Shown here piece after piece: positions 7,120 through 15,231 of a stretch of DNA of 64,000 nucleotides (within the stretch, counting starts at the first letter, position 1; every line of letters starts with the position of its first letter). The DNA is from Pedobacter psychrotolerans. Its GTDB lineage: Bacteria; Bacteroidota; Bacteroidia; Sphingobacteriales; Sphingobacteriaceae. The position numbers were made by a program, and so were the translations under genes. Below the pieces are notes generated by a model that saw only the letters and a list, made by a program, of their open reading frames with translations, had not been told where the DNA came from and did not search any database. The DNA lies in NCBI RefSeq assembly GCF_004340665.1, contig NZ_SLWO01000008.1, positions 1 to 64,000 on the forward strand, in the 5' to 3' direction.

Positions 7120-8148
7120 ATGGAAAATGTGGTAGAATTGCAGGAATCGGAAGAGCAGGAATTATATGAACACCTTAAAATTATTGTAGATAAAGGGCAA
7201 TCTTTATTGCGCATCGATAAATTTTTAATGGTTCGTGTAGAAAATGCCTCTAGAAACCGCATTCAGAATGCCATTGATGCCGGCAATGTTTTGGTAAACC
7301 AGAAACAGATCAAACCAAGTTATAAGGTTAAACCTCATGATGAGATTTCTATTGTTTTGCCACACCCGCCACGCGATACCGAAATTTATCCGGAAGATAT
7401 TCCGTTGGATATTATTTATGAAGACAGCGATTTATTGGTGGTCAATAAACAAGCTGGAATGGTGGTACACCCTGGCTTTAATAATTATACCGGAACCCTG
7501 GTAAATGCATTGGCTTTCCATTTTGAGCAATTACCACAACTGCCTGGAAATGATGGCCGACCAGGTTTGGTGCACAGAATCGACAAAGATACTTCAGGTT
7601 TACTGCTGATCAGTAAGAATGAAAAATCAATTACGCACCTGGCCAGACAGTTTTTTGACCACAGCATCACCAGAAAATACATTGCTTTGGCTTGGGGCGA
7701 TATTGAAAACGATGGAACCGTAACGGGTTATATTGGCAGAAGTGTGAAAGACAGGAGGGTGATGGATATATATGATGAGGAAGAAAAAGGAAAATGGTCT
7801 GTTACGCATTATAAGGTTTTAAAACGCCTGGGATATGTTACCTTAATCAGCTGTGAACTGGAAACGGGGCGTACGCATCAGATTCGTGCACATATGCAAC
7901 ATATTGGGCATCCGCTGTTTAATGATGCGATGTATGGTGGCGATAAGATTTTAAAAGGAACCACGTTTAATAAGTATAAACAATTTGTAGATAATTGCTT
8001 TGAATTATTACCAAGGCAGGCGCTACATGCACAAAGTTTGGGTTTTATTCATCCAACAACAAAAGAATATATGCACTTTGAATCGCCATTACCGGCTGAT
8101 TTTAAAGCTGCTTTAACAAAATGGGAAAATTACATCGTCGCATCATAA
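7120..8148 (+). CDS. rluD: RluA/RluD-family 23S rRNA pseudouridine synthase
   Basis: It isomerises uridine to pseudouridine in large-subunit rRNA. The ATG at 7120 is preferred over 7093 because the S4-type RNA-binding domain (LRIDKFLMVRVENASRNRIQ, near residues 25-45) then sits at the usual distance from the N-terminus; a TATTTTGC box also lies just upstream of it. The catalytic domain contains HRIDKDTSGLLLISKN with the catalytic Asp, ETGRTHQIRAHMQHIGHPL and the terminal LHAQSLGFIHP motif. The length (342 residues) is typical of RluD-like enzymes. The class IV aminotransferase gene starts three bases after its stop, so the two are co-transcribed. The exact target site (RluD vs RluC) is inferred. 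Confidence 0.85.
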   Translation: MENVVELQESEEQELYEHLKIIVDKGQSLLRIDKFLMVRVENASRNRIQNAIDAGNVLVNQKQIKPSYKVKPHDEISIVLPHPPRDTEIYPEDIPLDIIYEDSDLLVVNKQAGMVVHPGFNNYTGTLVNALAFHFEQLPQLPGNDGRPGLVHRIDKDTSGLLLISKNEKSITHLARQFFDHSITRKYIALAWGDIENDGTVTGYIGRSVKDRRVMDIYDEEEKGKWSVTHYKVLKRLGYVTLISCELETGRTHQIRAHMQHIGHPLFNDAMYGGDKILKGTTFNKYKQFVDNCFELLPRQALHAQSLGFIHPTTKEYMHFESPLPADFKAALTKWENYIVAS

Positions 8149-8151
8149 AAT

Positions 8152-8991
8152 ATGTCTCAAGAGTACCTTTTATTTAATGATGAATTTCATCCCGTTGATG
8201 TTCCTGTTTTAACTACTTCCAATAGAGGTTTTAAATTTGGTGATGGGCTTTTTGAAAGCATGCGGATGATCAATCATAAACTTCAATTTGCAGATTTACA
8301 TGCTGACAGGCTTGCCGCAGGGATGAAAGCACTGAAAATTGATGGTCATGTTTTAATGGATGATTATTTTCTTCGGCAGAAAACTGCAGACCTGGTTAAA
8401 AAAAACAGATGGAATGGGAATGTACGTTTCAGGCTTTCCGTTTACCGCCAGGGTGCAGGGGTTTACACGCCAGAAAGTAATAAGTCTGGCTATGTTTTAG
8501 AGGGGATTCCATTAAAGGCTACCGACTATGAATTGAATACAAAAGGATTAATCATTGATGTTTTTGATGAAATGACTAAATCCATCAATAAGCTTTCGAA
8601 TTTCAAAACCTCAAATGCTTTGCTATATGTAATGGCAGGTCTATTTAAGACGCAGAACCGATTAGATGAAGCCATTATTCTAAATCAAAGTGGTTTTTTA
8701 TGTGAGAGCATCAGCTCAAACATTTTTGTTGTGTATGATAAGCAAATCTATACGCCTGCATTAAATGAAGGTTGTATTAGCGGCGTGATGCGTACCACCG
8801 TAATGCAGATTTGCAAAATGAATGATATTCCATTAATTGAAGCGCAGATTAGTCCTGAAATTTTAAAAGAAGCCGAAGAAGTTTTTATTACCAATGCCAC
8901 GCAAGGCATTCAATGGATTATGGGCTATGGCCGAAAAAGGTATTTTAATGAGTTTTCTAAATACCTGAACGAAAAACTGAATTTACTGTAA
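8152..8991 (+). CDS. Aminotransferase class IV (aminodeoxychorismate lyase / branched-chain aminotransferase-like)
   Basis: A 279-residue cytoplasmic fold-type IV PLP enzyme. Features are the N-terminal FKFGDGLFESMR, the central KLSNFKTSNALLYVMAG (which carries the candidate PLP lysine), the AIILNQSGFLCESISSNIF segment and ITNATQGIQW near the C-terminus. This size and pattern fit PabC-like aminodeoxychorismate lyases, although D-amino acid and branched-chain aminotransferases share the fold. The start codon lies three bases after the rluD stop, so translation is probably coupled. Confidence 0.75.
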   Translation: MSQEYLLFNDEFHPVDVPVLTTSNRGFKFGDGLFESMRMINHKLQFADLHADRLAAGMKALKIDGHVLMDDYFLRQKTADLVKKNRWNGNVRFRLSVYRQGAGVYTPESNKSGYVLEGIPLKATDYELNTKGLIIDVFDEMTKSINKLSNFKTSNALLYVMAGLFKTQNRLDEAIILNQSGFLCESISSNIFVVYDKQIYTPALNEGCISGVMRTTVMQICKMNDIPLIEAQISPEILKEAEEVFITNATQGIQWIMGYGRKRYFNEFSKYLNEKLNLL

Positions 8992-9252
8992 ATCTGGGCC
9001 ACATTCTGTGAAACGTGGGGATCTGGTATGGACTCTTCTCGTTAGATAATACTAAATATGCTGACTGATGATCAAATAGCATTCTTTTGTGTTTTTACTC
9101 CTTATTCTTAGTAGCAGATATTAACTTTTATATTTTAATCTTAAATATAATACACAAATGGATATAAATTTTTAAGAATAAATATCTATTTTTTTTTACG
9201 GTTGTGTATTACTTGTTTGTTTATTTAATTCTTTTTAGTTTTATGGAATATG
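8992..9252. other. Intergenic stretch without recognised gene
   Basis: AT-rich sequence with no open frame of note and no RNA gene that I recognise. It separates the rluD operon from the lipoprotein pair; only the promoter-like box at 9253-9260 stands out. Confidence 0.6.
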
Positions 9253-9260
9253 TATTTTTG
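9253..9260 (+). promoter_or_regulatory. Bacteroidetes -7 box upstream of the lipoprotein pair
   Basis: TATTTTTG matches the TAnnTTTG consensus of the Bacteroidetes primary sigma factor and lies 50 nt before the ATG at 9311. No well-spaced TTTG -33 box was found. Confidence 0.4.
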
Positions 9261-9310
9261 AAGCATCATCTCTCCAATAATTACTAATTCTTAAAATCTA
9301 AATTAACCAA

Positions 9311-10651
9311 ATGAAGAACACATTTTCTTTTTTAAAGCAGTATGGCCTGGCTTTATCTTTATTATTCATAATAAGTATTCTTATTTATTCTTGCAAAAAG
9401 GATAGGGATACACCTGCTGTTTCTTCTTTGACGCTAAGTGAATTGCAATCATGGTATACTTTAAATTCCAAAATGAATTCAGAAAGTCACTTTAAAACCA
9501 TGAAGCCGAAATGGGAAAGTGTTTTTGTTAATGAACAAGCGGATCAGACTATTTATGAATTAAATCTGGAAAATCCCGATCAAATTTTTCAGGTAGTAAA
9601 TTCTTCTAATGATGTTAAGGAAGAATCCATTAATAAGAATATCATTAAATTACTCCTATTCAAAAATAAAAATAGCCCAACCATTAATTATGGTGTTTAT
9701 GTATCTATTCTGAATGAAGGTAATCAAATTAATTTAACCGAACTGCATTATAAGGATATGGATAAGTTGACAGGTAAGGTAATGTATTTTAATTTCGATG
9801 GTATCTTTTCTAACGGCTGGAATTATATAGCAGGTAAAGCAATAACTAGCATAACACCTATTAGTGAAACAGCCTATATTAATGCTAAGCTTGATCAATT
9901 AAGTGCCCGGCAACTCAATAAGTTCACGGACAAAGAAAGATTGCAGAGAGAAATTTCGGGCGATTGCAATGGTACAATAACAGATTATGGGGTGGCGTGT
10001 GCTGGTGTAGAGGGATATATGGAATGTAAAATTTACGAAAAAGGAACATCATTCTTTAGTGGATGTGGCGGAGGAAATGGCACCGTTGGTGGAGGAGGAT
10101 ATACTGGTTCAGGAAGCACAGGAGGTCAGCAAGGTGGAGGGAGTGGTAGTAGTGGGAATAATATCAATAATTTTATTCTTGACAAGGCGACTCAAAATAA
10201 GTTCCCTAAGTTTTCAGAACTAATAAAAAAACTTGAAAGTTTTGTAGCTAATGATCAAAAGGTTTTAAATGCTTTAATCCAATGGTCAGGATACAATAAG
10301 GAGCAGATTATTGAAAAAGTAAAATTTGGAAATGGGCCAACTATAGTTGTTAAAGAACTAACAGGAAAATATGGTTATTTTGACCGAAACGAAAACCCTA
10401 ATGTTATAAATATCGATGAAAGTTGGGTTAAAGGTTTGGAATCTGCAAATTTGTTAGAGACTAAACAGGCTACAGGATTTTTCCTTGCAGTAACTGTCTT
10501 ACATGAATTCGTGCATCAGGCCAGAGCTGCAAATGGTTTGGATAGAAGCTATGAATATGGTTATGGCTTCGAAAATTCCGCCTTTGGATTAAAAATAGAA
10601 GATGATGGTATAACCCCTTTTAATTATAGATTTAGACTTTATAAGAAATGA
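9311..10651 (+). CDS. Lipoprotein with Gly-rich linker and C-terminal HExxH domain; candidate polymorphic toxin
   Basis: A 446-residue lipoprotein: lipobox IYSC with Cys28. Residues about 40-250 form an N-terminal domain unknown to me (MYFNFDGIFSNGWNYIAGK; four Cys at 219-251). Residues 252-283 are almost pure Gly/Ser/Thr, a flexible linker. The C-terminal domain (about 284-446) carries LHEFVHQ at 397-403, a zinc-metallopeptidase HExxH motif in a setting like the Tox-MPTase domains of polymorphic toxins. The next gene, also a lipoprotein, overlaps by four bases (ATGA). A constant lipidated N-terminus, a linker and a toxin-like C-terminus beside a small partner gene suggest a surface-displayed effector. 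Toxicity is inferred; it could also be a peptidase with a regulatory partner. Confidence 0.6.
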   Translation: MKNTFSFLKQYGLALSLLFIISILIYSCKKDRDTPAVSSLTLSELQSWYTLNSKMNSESHFKTMKPKWESVFVNEQADQTIYELNLENPDQIFQVVNSSNDVKEESINKNIIKLLLFKNKNSPTINYGVYVSILNEGNQINLTELHYKDMDKLTGKVMYFNFDGIFSNGWNYIAGKAITSITPISETAYINAKLDQLSARQLNKFTDKERLQREISGDCNGTITDYGVACAGVEGYMECKIYEKGTSFFSGCGGGNGTVGGGGYTGSGSTGGQQGGGSGSSGNNINNFILDKATQNKFPKFSELIKKLESFVANDQKVLNALIQWSGYNKEQIIEKVKFGNGPTIVVKELTGKYGYFDRNENPNVINIDESWVKGLESANLLETKQATGFFLAVTVLHEFVHQARAANGLDRSYEYGYGFENSAFGLKIEDDGITPFNYRFRLYKK

Positions 10652-11118
10652 AAAAATTAATCCAATTAACTTTTATCTGGAGCGCTTTCGTTACTATAGG
10701 ATTATTCGCTTCGTGTTCTAGCATTGATAAAAACAATAATCTAGATGTTCGAGATTCAGTAGCCATAATAAATAGCACATTAAATCATATATTAAAAACA
10801 GCTGATCTTCCTAAAGATTATTTTAATCAGCCACTGAAATTAATCGTTCCAAAGGGTTTATCAACAAACGTAAACATTATAGTTAACGGGAAAAAATGTA
10901 TCCTCTTGCCGAACGGGACATTGCCATCAGAAATTATGAAAAACATGGACATCTTTAAACCTATTCCACTTGTGGAAATTCCGTTATTAAAGAATGAAAA
11001 TGGTATTATATCGATTGAATTTATTTTAAGATCTACAGGGCATAATTTTTTAATAGAAATGAAAGATAATAAGGAAGGTAAATTCACTATTATTAAATTT
11101 CGGGAAAGAACCATTTAA
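10648..11118 (+). CDS. Small lipoprotein, candidate immunity partner of the 9311 gene
   Basis: A 156-residue lipoprotein with lipobox FASC (Cys23). The mature part is a single small domain (LPKDYFNQPLKLIVPKGLST; GKKCILLPNGTLPSEIMKNM), with no family I recognise. Its ATG overlaps the upstream TGA in ATGA, so it is translationally coupled to the metallopeptidase-like lipoprotein. An immunity protein that blocks an extracytoplasmic toxin would need to be exported, which fits a lipoprotein. A chaperone or accessory subunit role is the alternative. Confidence 0.55.
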   Translation: MKKLIQLTFIWSAFVTIGLFASCSSIDKNNNLDVRDSVAIINSTLNHILKTADLPKDYFNQPLKLIVPKGLSTNVNIIVNGKKCILLPNGTLPSEIMKNMDIFKPIPLVEIPLLKNENGIISIEFILRSTGHNFLIEMKDNKEGKFTIIKFRERTI

Positions 11119-11232
11119 TGTTGCAATGGGTGCTAAAATCTAAGATTGATACTAAATCGAACTGATGATGCTATAGGAGATTTCAAAATTAGATAGTTAT
11201 TCCATCATAGTTTTATATCATTGTAGTATTTT

Positions 11233-12141
11233 CTACAATCTCATTCCCCTTAAAAAATCCTCAATCAGCATGCGTTTCTTCCCTTCAAACTGAATATCCA
11301 GTAGCTTAATAAAACCATCTTTTGTTGCGAATTTTAAATAAGTTTTGCCGTCCGTTAAAAAGCCACCTGTAGCAATTCCTGGTTCTTTTTCTTCGGGCTC
11401 TGCTTTAAAAATTTTTAATGTTTTATCATTTAATAGGGTGAAAGCCGTGGGATAAGGACTCAACCCTCTGATGAGATTATGAATCAGTGCGGAAGAATTA
11501 TTCCAGTCGATCTTACAATCGTCTTTAAATATTTTTGGAGCATGTTTTAATTCATCGCTTTGTGGCTGTGGTTGCTCGGTAAAATCTCCATTCGAGATAG
11601 CGGTAACGGTTTTTACCAACAAATTGGCGCCGATTACCATTAATTTATCATGCAATTCTCCGGCAGTTTCATCATCACCAATTGGGGTGCTATCACTCAA
11701 AATAATATCACCAGTATCAATTTCATGTGTTAAAAAGAAGGTAGTTACACCACTTTCTTTCTCGCCATTGATGATGGCATGATTAATCGGTGCTGCGCCT
11801 CTGTATTGGGGTAACAAAGAGCCATGAAGGTTAATGGTTCCTTTGGGTGGCATATTCCAAACCACTTCCGGAAGCATTCTAAAAGCAACTACCACTTGTA
11901 AATCGGCTTGATATGATTTTAGTGCAGCCAAAAATTCAGGATTTTTAAGTTTTTCTGGTTGTAGTACCGGGATGGATTTTTCTACTGCATATTTTTTTAC
12001 TGCACTTTCATTAATTTTTTGCCCACGTCCGGCAGGTTTATCCGGAGCCGTTACCACTGCAACAATGTCGAAATTGGCCTGAACCAAGGCATCAAGAGAA
12101 GCAACTGCAAAATCGGGCGTACCCATAAAAACTATTTTCAT
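11233..12141 (-). CDS. fmt: Methionyl-tRNA formyltransferase
   Basis: Formylates the amino group of methionyl-tRNA(fMet) using 10-formyl-tetrahydrofolate for initiation of translation. The start at ATG 12139-12141 gives MKIVFMGTPDFAV, the canonical N-terminus; the frame upstream of it is spurious. The N-terminal Rossmann domain has the SLLPQYRGAAPINHAIINGE motif with the catalytic Asn-His and GVTTFFLTHEIDTGDI; a C-terminal OB-like domain follows (from about residue 207). At 302 residues it is full length. It is divergent from the topoisomerase gene with 89 bp between. Confidence 0.95.
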   Translation of the reverse strand: MKIVFMGTPDFAVASLDALVQANFDIVAVVTAPDKPAGRGQKINESAVKKYAVEKSIPVLQPEKLKNPEFLAALKSYQADLQVVVAFRMLPEVVWNMPPKGTINLHGSLLPQYRGAAPINHAIINGEKESGVTTFFLTHEIDTGDIILSDSTPIGDDETAGELHDKLMVIGANLLVKTVTAISNGDFTEQPQPQSDELKHAPKIFKDDCKIDWNNSSALIHNLIRGLSPYPTAFTLLNDKTLKIFKAEPEEKEPGIATGGFLTDGKTYLKFATKDGFIKLLDIQFEGKKRMLIEDFLRGMRL

Positions 12142-12230
12142 ACCGTTTGTGTTGTGTTCTAAAATAATGTGATCAGTCACCTTAAGTTTTACAAAATAAC
12201 TAAAAAATTAATTCATCCTGATAAGTAAAA

Positions 12231-13277
12231 ATGGTACAAGGCGAAGATGTTGTAAAAGCGAGCGGATTAGTTTATGTAACCGATGCCATGTCTGGCATTT
12301 ACCGAAAAGGCAAACCCGATAAATTTTATTACGAAGATAAAAAGGGAAATAAAATTACTGAAGAACGTCACCTCGACCGGATCAAAGCGCTCGTTATTCC
12401 ACCAGCCTGGCAAAACGTATGGATTGCCAATAAACCTAATGCCTATTTGCAGGTAACGGGTATTGATGCTGCAGGCAGAAAACAATATCGTTACCATACT
12501 AAGTGGACAAGCCGACGTTCAGAAGATAAATATTACAGACTTTATGAATTTGGGAAAGTATTGCCCGAAGCTCGGAAACAGATTGTAAAAGACCTTAAGC
12601 GTAAGGAACTGGATGAGCGAAAAGTGCTTGCCATTTCGGTTGATGTTCTGCAAAAGTCGTTAATAAGGGTGGGTAATGAGAATTATAAGCAACTGTATGG
12701 CTCATTTGGTTTAAGTACCTTACGGGATAAGCATGTTAAAATTGAAGGCAGCAAAATTAATATTGATTTTATTGGTAAAAAAGGGGTGAGGCAAACCTTG
12801 GTATTAAACGATAGAAGTTTAGCCAAGCTGGTTAAAAAATGTCGTGATATACCTGGGCAAGACCTTTTTCAATATTACACAGATGGTAAAGAACACCGGG
12901 GTATAGATTCTGGTAAAATCAATAACTACATCAGAGAAATCACTCAGAATGATTTCACGGCAAAAGATTTCAGGACCTGGGGCGGTACATTAGAAGCCCT
13001 TCGCCAGTTTGCAAAATGCTCAGTAGATGTTAATGTAGAATTAAATACGAAGAAAACGGTGATTAATGTTTTGGATTGCGTAGCTAAAAAATTAGGCAAT
13101 ACCAGAGCGGTTTGTAAAAGCTCATATGTATATCCGCTATTGATTACAGCTTATGAAAATAATGAGCTGGTGAGGTATATGAAAAAAATGAATAACAATA
13201 AAACGGTCGGTAAATTAGGACTTGAGCATGATGAAAAAGTATTGCTTTCATTCCTAAAAGCAACTGGTAGCAAGTAA
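12231..13277 (+). CDS. DNA topoisomerase IB (poxvirus/eukaryote-like type)
   Basis: Relaxes supercoils through a 3'-phosphotyrosine nick without ATP. The protein is 348 residues, the usual size of bacterial TopIB. It has the N-terminal beta domain (FYYEDKKGNKITEERHLDRI, IPPAWQNVWI), the catalytic-domain SLIRVGNENY and STLRDKHVKI segments with the active Arg and Lys, KDFRTWGGT with the second Arg, and CKSSYVYP with the nucleophilic Tyr. All expected catalytic positions are present. Bacterial TopIB is accessory to gyrase and TopI. It ends at a shared bidirectional terminator. Confidence 0.9.
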   Translation: MVQGEDVVKASGLVYVTDAMSGIYRKGKPDKFYYEDKKGNKITEERHLDRIKALVIPPAWQNVWIANKPNAYLQVTGIDAAGRKQYRYHTKWTSRRSEDKYYRLYEFGKVLPEARKQIVKDLKRKELDERKVLAISVDVLQKSLIRVGNENYKQLYGSFGLSTLRDKHVKIEGSKINIDFIGKKGVRQTLVLNDRSLAKLVKKCRDIPGQDLFQYYTDGKEHRGIDSGKINNYIREITQNDFTAKDFRTWGGTLEALRQFAKCSVDVNVELNTKKTVINVLDCVAKKLGNTRAVCKSSYVYPLLITAYENNELVRYMKKMNNNKTVGKLGLEHDEKVLLSFLKATGSK

Positions 13278-13327
13278 AAGCTCAATTTTATTAATAGTCT
13301 GAACTTACTAAATTGAAAAAAGGCAAA

Positions 13328-13360
13328 ATCAGCGGCGATTTTTATGAAATCACCGCTGAT
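13328..13360. terminator. Bidirectional terminator between topoisomerase IB and the 13363 gene
   Basis: Stem atcagcgg/ccgctgat, with a mismatch and then gattt/aaatc, spans 13328-13360. It lies between convergent genes. Confidence 0.6.
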
Positions 13361-13362
13361 GA

Positions 13363-13572
13363 TTAATCTTCTTTAGGTGCTTTTTTGATCGGGTGAACGG
13401 GTTGTTCTTCGTTTTCCCTTTGTGCAGCAGGATCATCTGTTTTAACAGGTTTGTTCGGTGTGCTGTCATCAGGTTTCCGAACCGTTTGATGATCAACCGG
13501 TTTGCGTCCTTTTGGCACTTCCTCTTTATAGTTACTTCCTGGCTTATCGCTCGTTTCTTTAGATCCGCTCAT
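13363..13572 (-). CDS. Small hydrophilic Pro/Lys/Asp-rich protein of unknown function
   Basis: A 69-residue protein with no hydrophobic segment, rich in Lys, Pro, Asp and Glu (PKGRKPVDHQTVRKPDDSTP), probably disordered. I do not recognise a family, though short disordered proteins of this composition are common in Sphingobacteria. It converges on the topoisomerase gene with a terminator between. An overlapping plus-strand frame encodes a less plausible hydrophobic product. A 15-bp triple repeat lies 19-63 bp upstream of its start. Confidence 0.55.
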   Translation of the reverse strand: MSGSKETSDKPGSNYKEEVPKGRKPVDHQTVRKPDDSTPNKPVKTDDPAAQRENEEQPVHPIKKAPKED

Positions 13573-13590
13573 AATTTTAATGTTTGAGTA

Positions 13591-13635
13591 ATTGAATTTT
13601 GAATGATTGAATTTTAATTGATTGAATAATTTAAG
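13591..13635. repeat. 15-bp tandem repeat, three copies
   Basis: attgaattttgaatg (13591-13605), attgaattttaattg (13606-13620) and attgaataatttaag (13621-13635) follow one another with exact 15-bp period, upstream of the small gene at 13363-13572. Confidence 0.6.
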
Positions 13636-13744
13636 GGGAATGCTTAAAATAGTTCATTAAAATAACAAAGCTTAATCTGTATTGTTTAGTTCTATCGGTC
13701 AGAATGCGAAACTGTAACTCCTTCACTCATTCAAAATTCACTCC

Positions 13745-15013
13745 TTAATTATAAAGCAGGTATTTCAGACGCATTTTTTTATAAGCACTTAATCCTGGTT
13801 CCCAACTGACCCTGATTTCTTTTTCACTTTTTCCTTCGATTACCTGTTGTCTGAAATCAGCAACTCCAACCAAACGTTCAATTACACCCATTTCCTTGCT
13901 TAATTTGGTGTTGAAAAAATCTGCCTTTTGTGGCGAGGCATTATAAAGTTCAATTAACCAAGAAATATTAACTTGTTTAGACTTCCTTAATTCAGCAGGA
14001 TCATAATTTCTTAAATCCAAACCATAGCAAACCTGGTTTTGAAATAATGGGGTTTCCGACATTCCTTTAATGCTCTTCGGTGTGAAGCTGAATTTAAATT
14101 TATCTTTTAAATATGGTGCCCCAACAATGGTAAAAGGAAACATCGTACCGCGACCATGATTTAAATAAGTGCCTTCAAATAAACATGTTGAAGGATAAAG
14201 CAATATGGCTTGTTGCGTATTTAAATTTGGAGAGGGTTTAACGGGTAAAACATATTCCATCTCATGATCATAATTCAGGTTTTTAATCACGGTGATTTTG
14301 CATTTTACTTTATTTTTCAACCAGCCTTCGCCATTCAGCATTTGTGCATACTCACCCACTGTTAAGCCATGTGCAATGGGAATAGGCTGTACGCCAATGC
14401 CCGATTTAAATTTAGGATCTAAAATAGGGCCATCAATTAAGTATCCGTTCGGATTCGGGCGGTCTAATATGATTAATTCTTTATTGTTAGCTGCACAAGC
14501 CTCCATTACGTTTTGAAGCGTATTAATGTAAGTGTAAAAACGAACACCAACATCCTGAATATCAAAAACCATGATGTCGATGTCAGCCAAATCTTCAGCG
14601 GTGGGTGTGCTGTGTTTTCCATAAAGCGACACGGCTTTGATCCCTGTTTTGGTATCTACTGCATCATCCACTTTAACACCAGCACTTGCATCTCCTCTGA
14701 AGCCATGCTCGGGGCCGAATATTTTCTGAATTTTTACGCCCTGTTTAAGTAAACTATCCACAACAGTTTGTGTGCCGATCACTGATGTGGGATTAACGAC
14801 CATGCCCACACGTTTTCCTTTTAAAAGCGGTAAATATTTTTCCGTTTGCTCGGCTCCGGTTTTAATCTCACTGGTATCAGGGATGTTTATGTTCCTGATG
14901 GTGGTTTTTTTATTCACTTTCACCTTGCCAAAGTCATCTTCTATTGATTTCGGTTGACTGCAGGCGGATAGTGCAATTAAGCTCGTAAAAGCAAGACAGA
15001 TATATCTTTTCAT
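13745..15013 (-). CDS. namZ: DUF1343 family lipoprotein, NamZ-type exo-beta-N-acetylmuramidase
   Basis: A 422-residue lipoprotein (lipobox LSAC, Cys18). DUF1343 enzymes of the NamZ type release terminal MurNAc from peptidoglycan fragments for recycling. Motifs include GMVVNPTSVI, FGPEHGFRGDASAGV, VFDIQDVGVRFYTYINTL, LDRPNPNG and GLTVGEYAQMLNGEGWL, all characteristic. Lipidation places it in the periplasm or at the outer membrane. No MurNAc kinase or transporter gene lies beside it. Confidence 0.85.
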   Translation of the reverse strand: MKRYICLAFTSLIALSACSQPKSIEDDFGKVKVNKKTTIRNINIPDTSEIKTGAEQTEKYLPLLKGKRVGMVVNPTSVIGTQTVVDSLLKQGVKIQKIFGPEHGFRGDASAGVKVDDAVDTKTGIKAVSLYGKHSTPTAEDLADIDIMVFDIQDVGVRFYTYINTLQNVMEACAANNKELIILDRPNPNGYLIDGPILDPKFKSGIGVQPIPIAHGLTVGEYAQMLNGEGWLKNKVKCKITVIKNLNYDHEMEYVLPVKPSPNLNTQQAILLYPSTCLFEGTYLNHGRGTMFPFTIVGAPYLKDKFKFSFTPKSIKGMSETPLFQNQVCYGLDLRNYDPAELRKSKQVNISWLIELYNASPQKADFFNTKLSKEMGVIERLVGVADFRQQVIEGKSEKEIRVSWEPGLSAYKKMRLKYLLYN

Positions 15014-15231
15014 TTTATATGTACTTTTTAGATTATTCGAAAGGTTATTTTTTGAGCATTAATCTAATGCATTTTATGCAAGATAAATTATTCTCAACAG
15101 AGATAAAGGTAAATCATTAAAACAATCCTTCATTTTATTGATTTACTTATCGGTGAACGGCTATAATATTCCAAATATATGCCATTTTTAAAAAGGATTT
15201 AAGCATTTTTGCTGTTACAAAATTATCAAAA

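Noticed and set aside
13393..13587. 64-codon plus-strand ORF opposite the 13363 gene
   Set aside because: Hydrophobic and Phe/Arg-rich without pattern; the minus-strand hydrophilic protein is the better reading.
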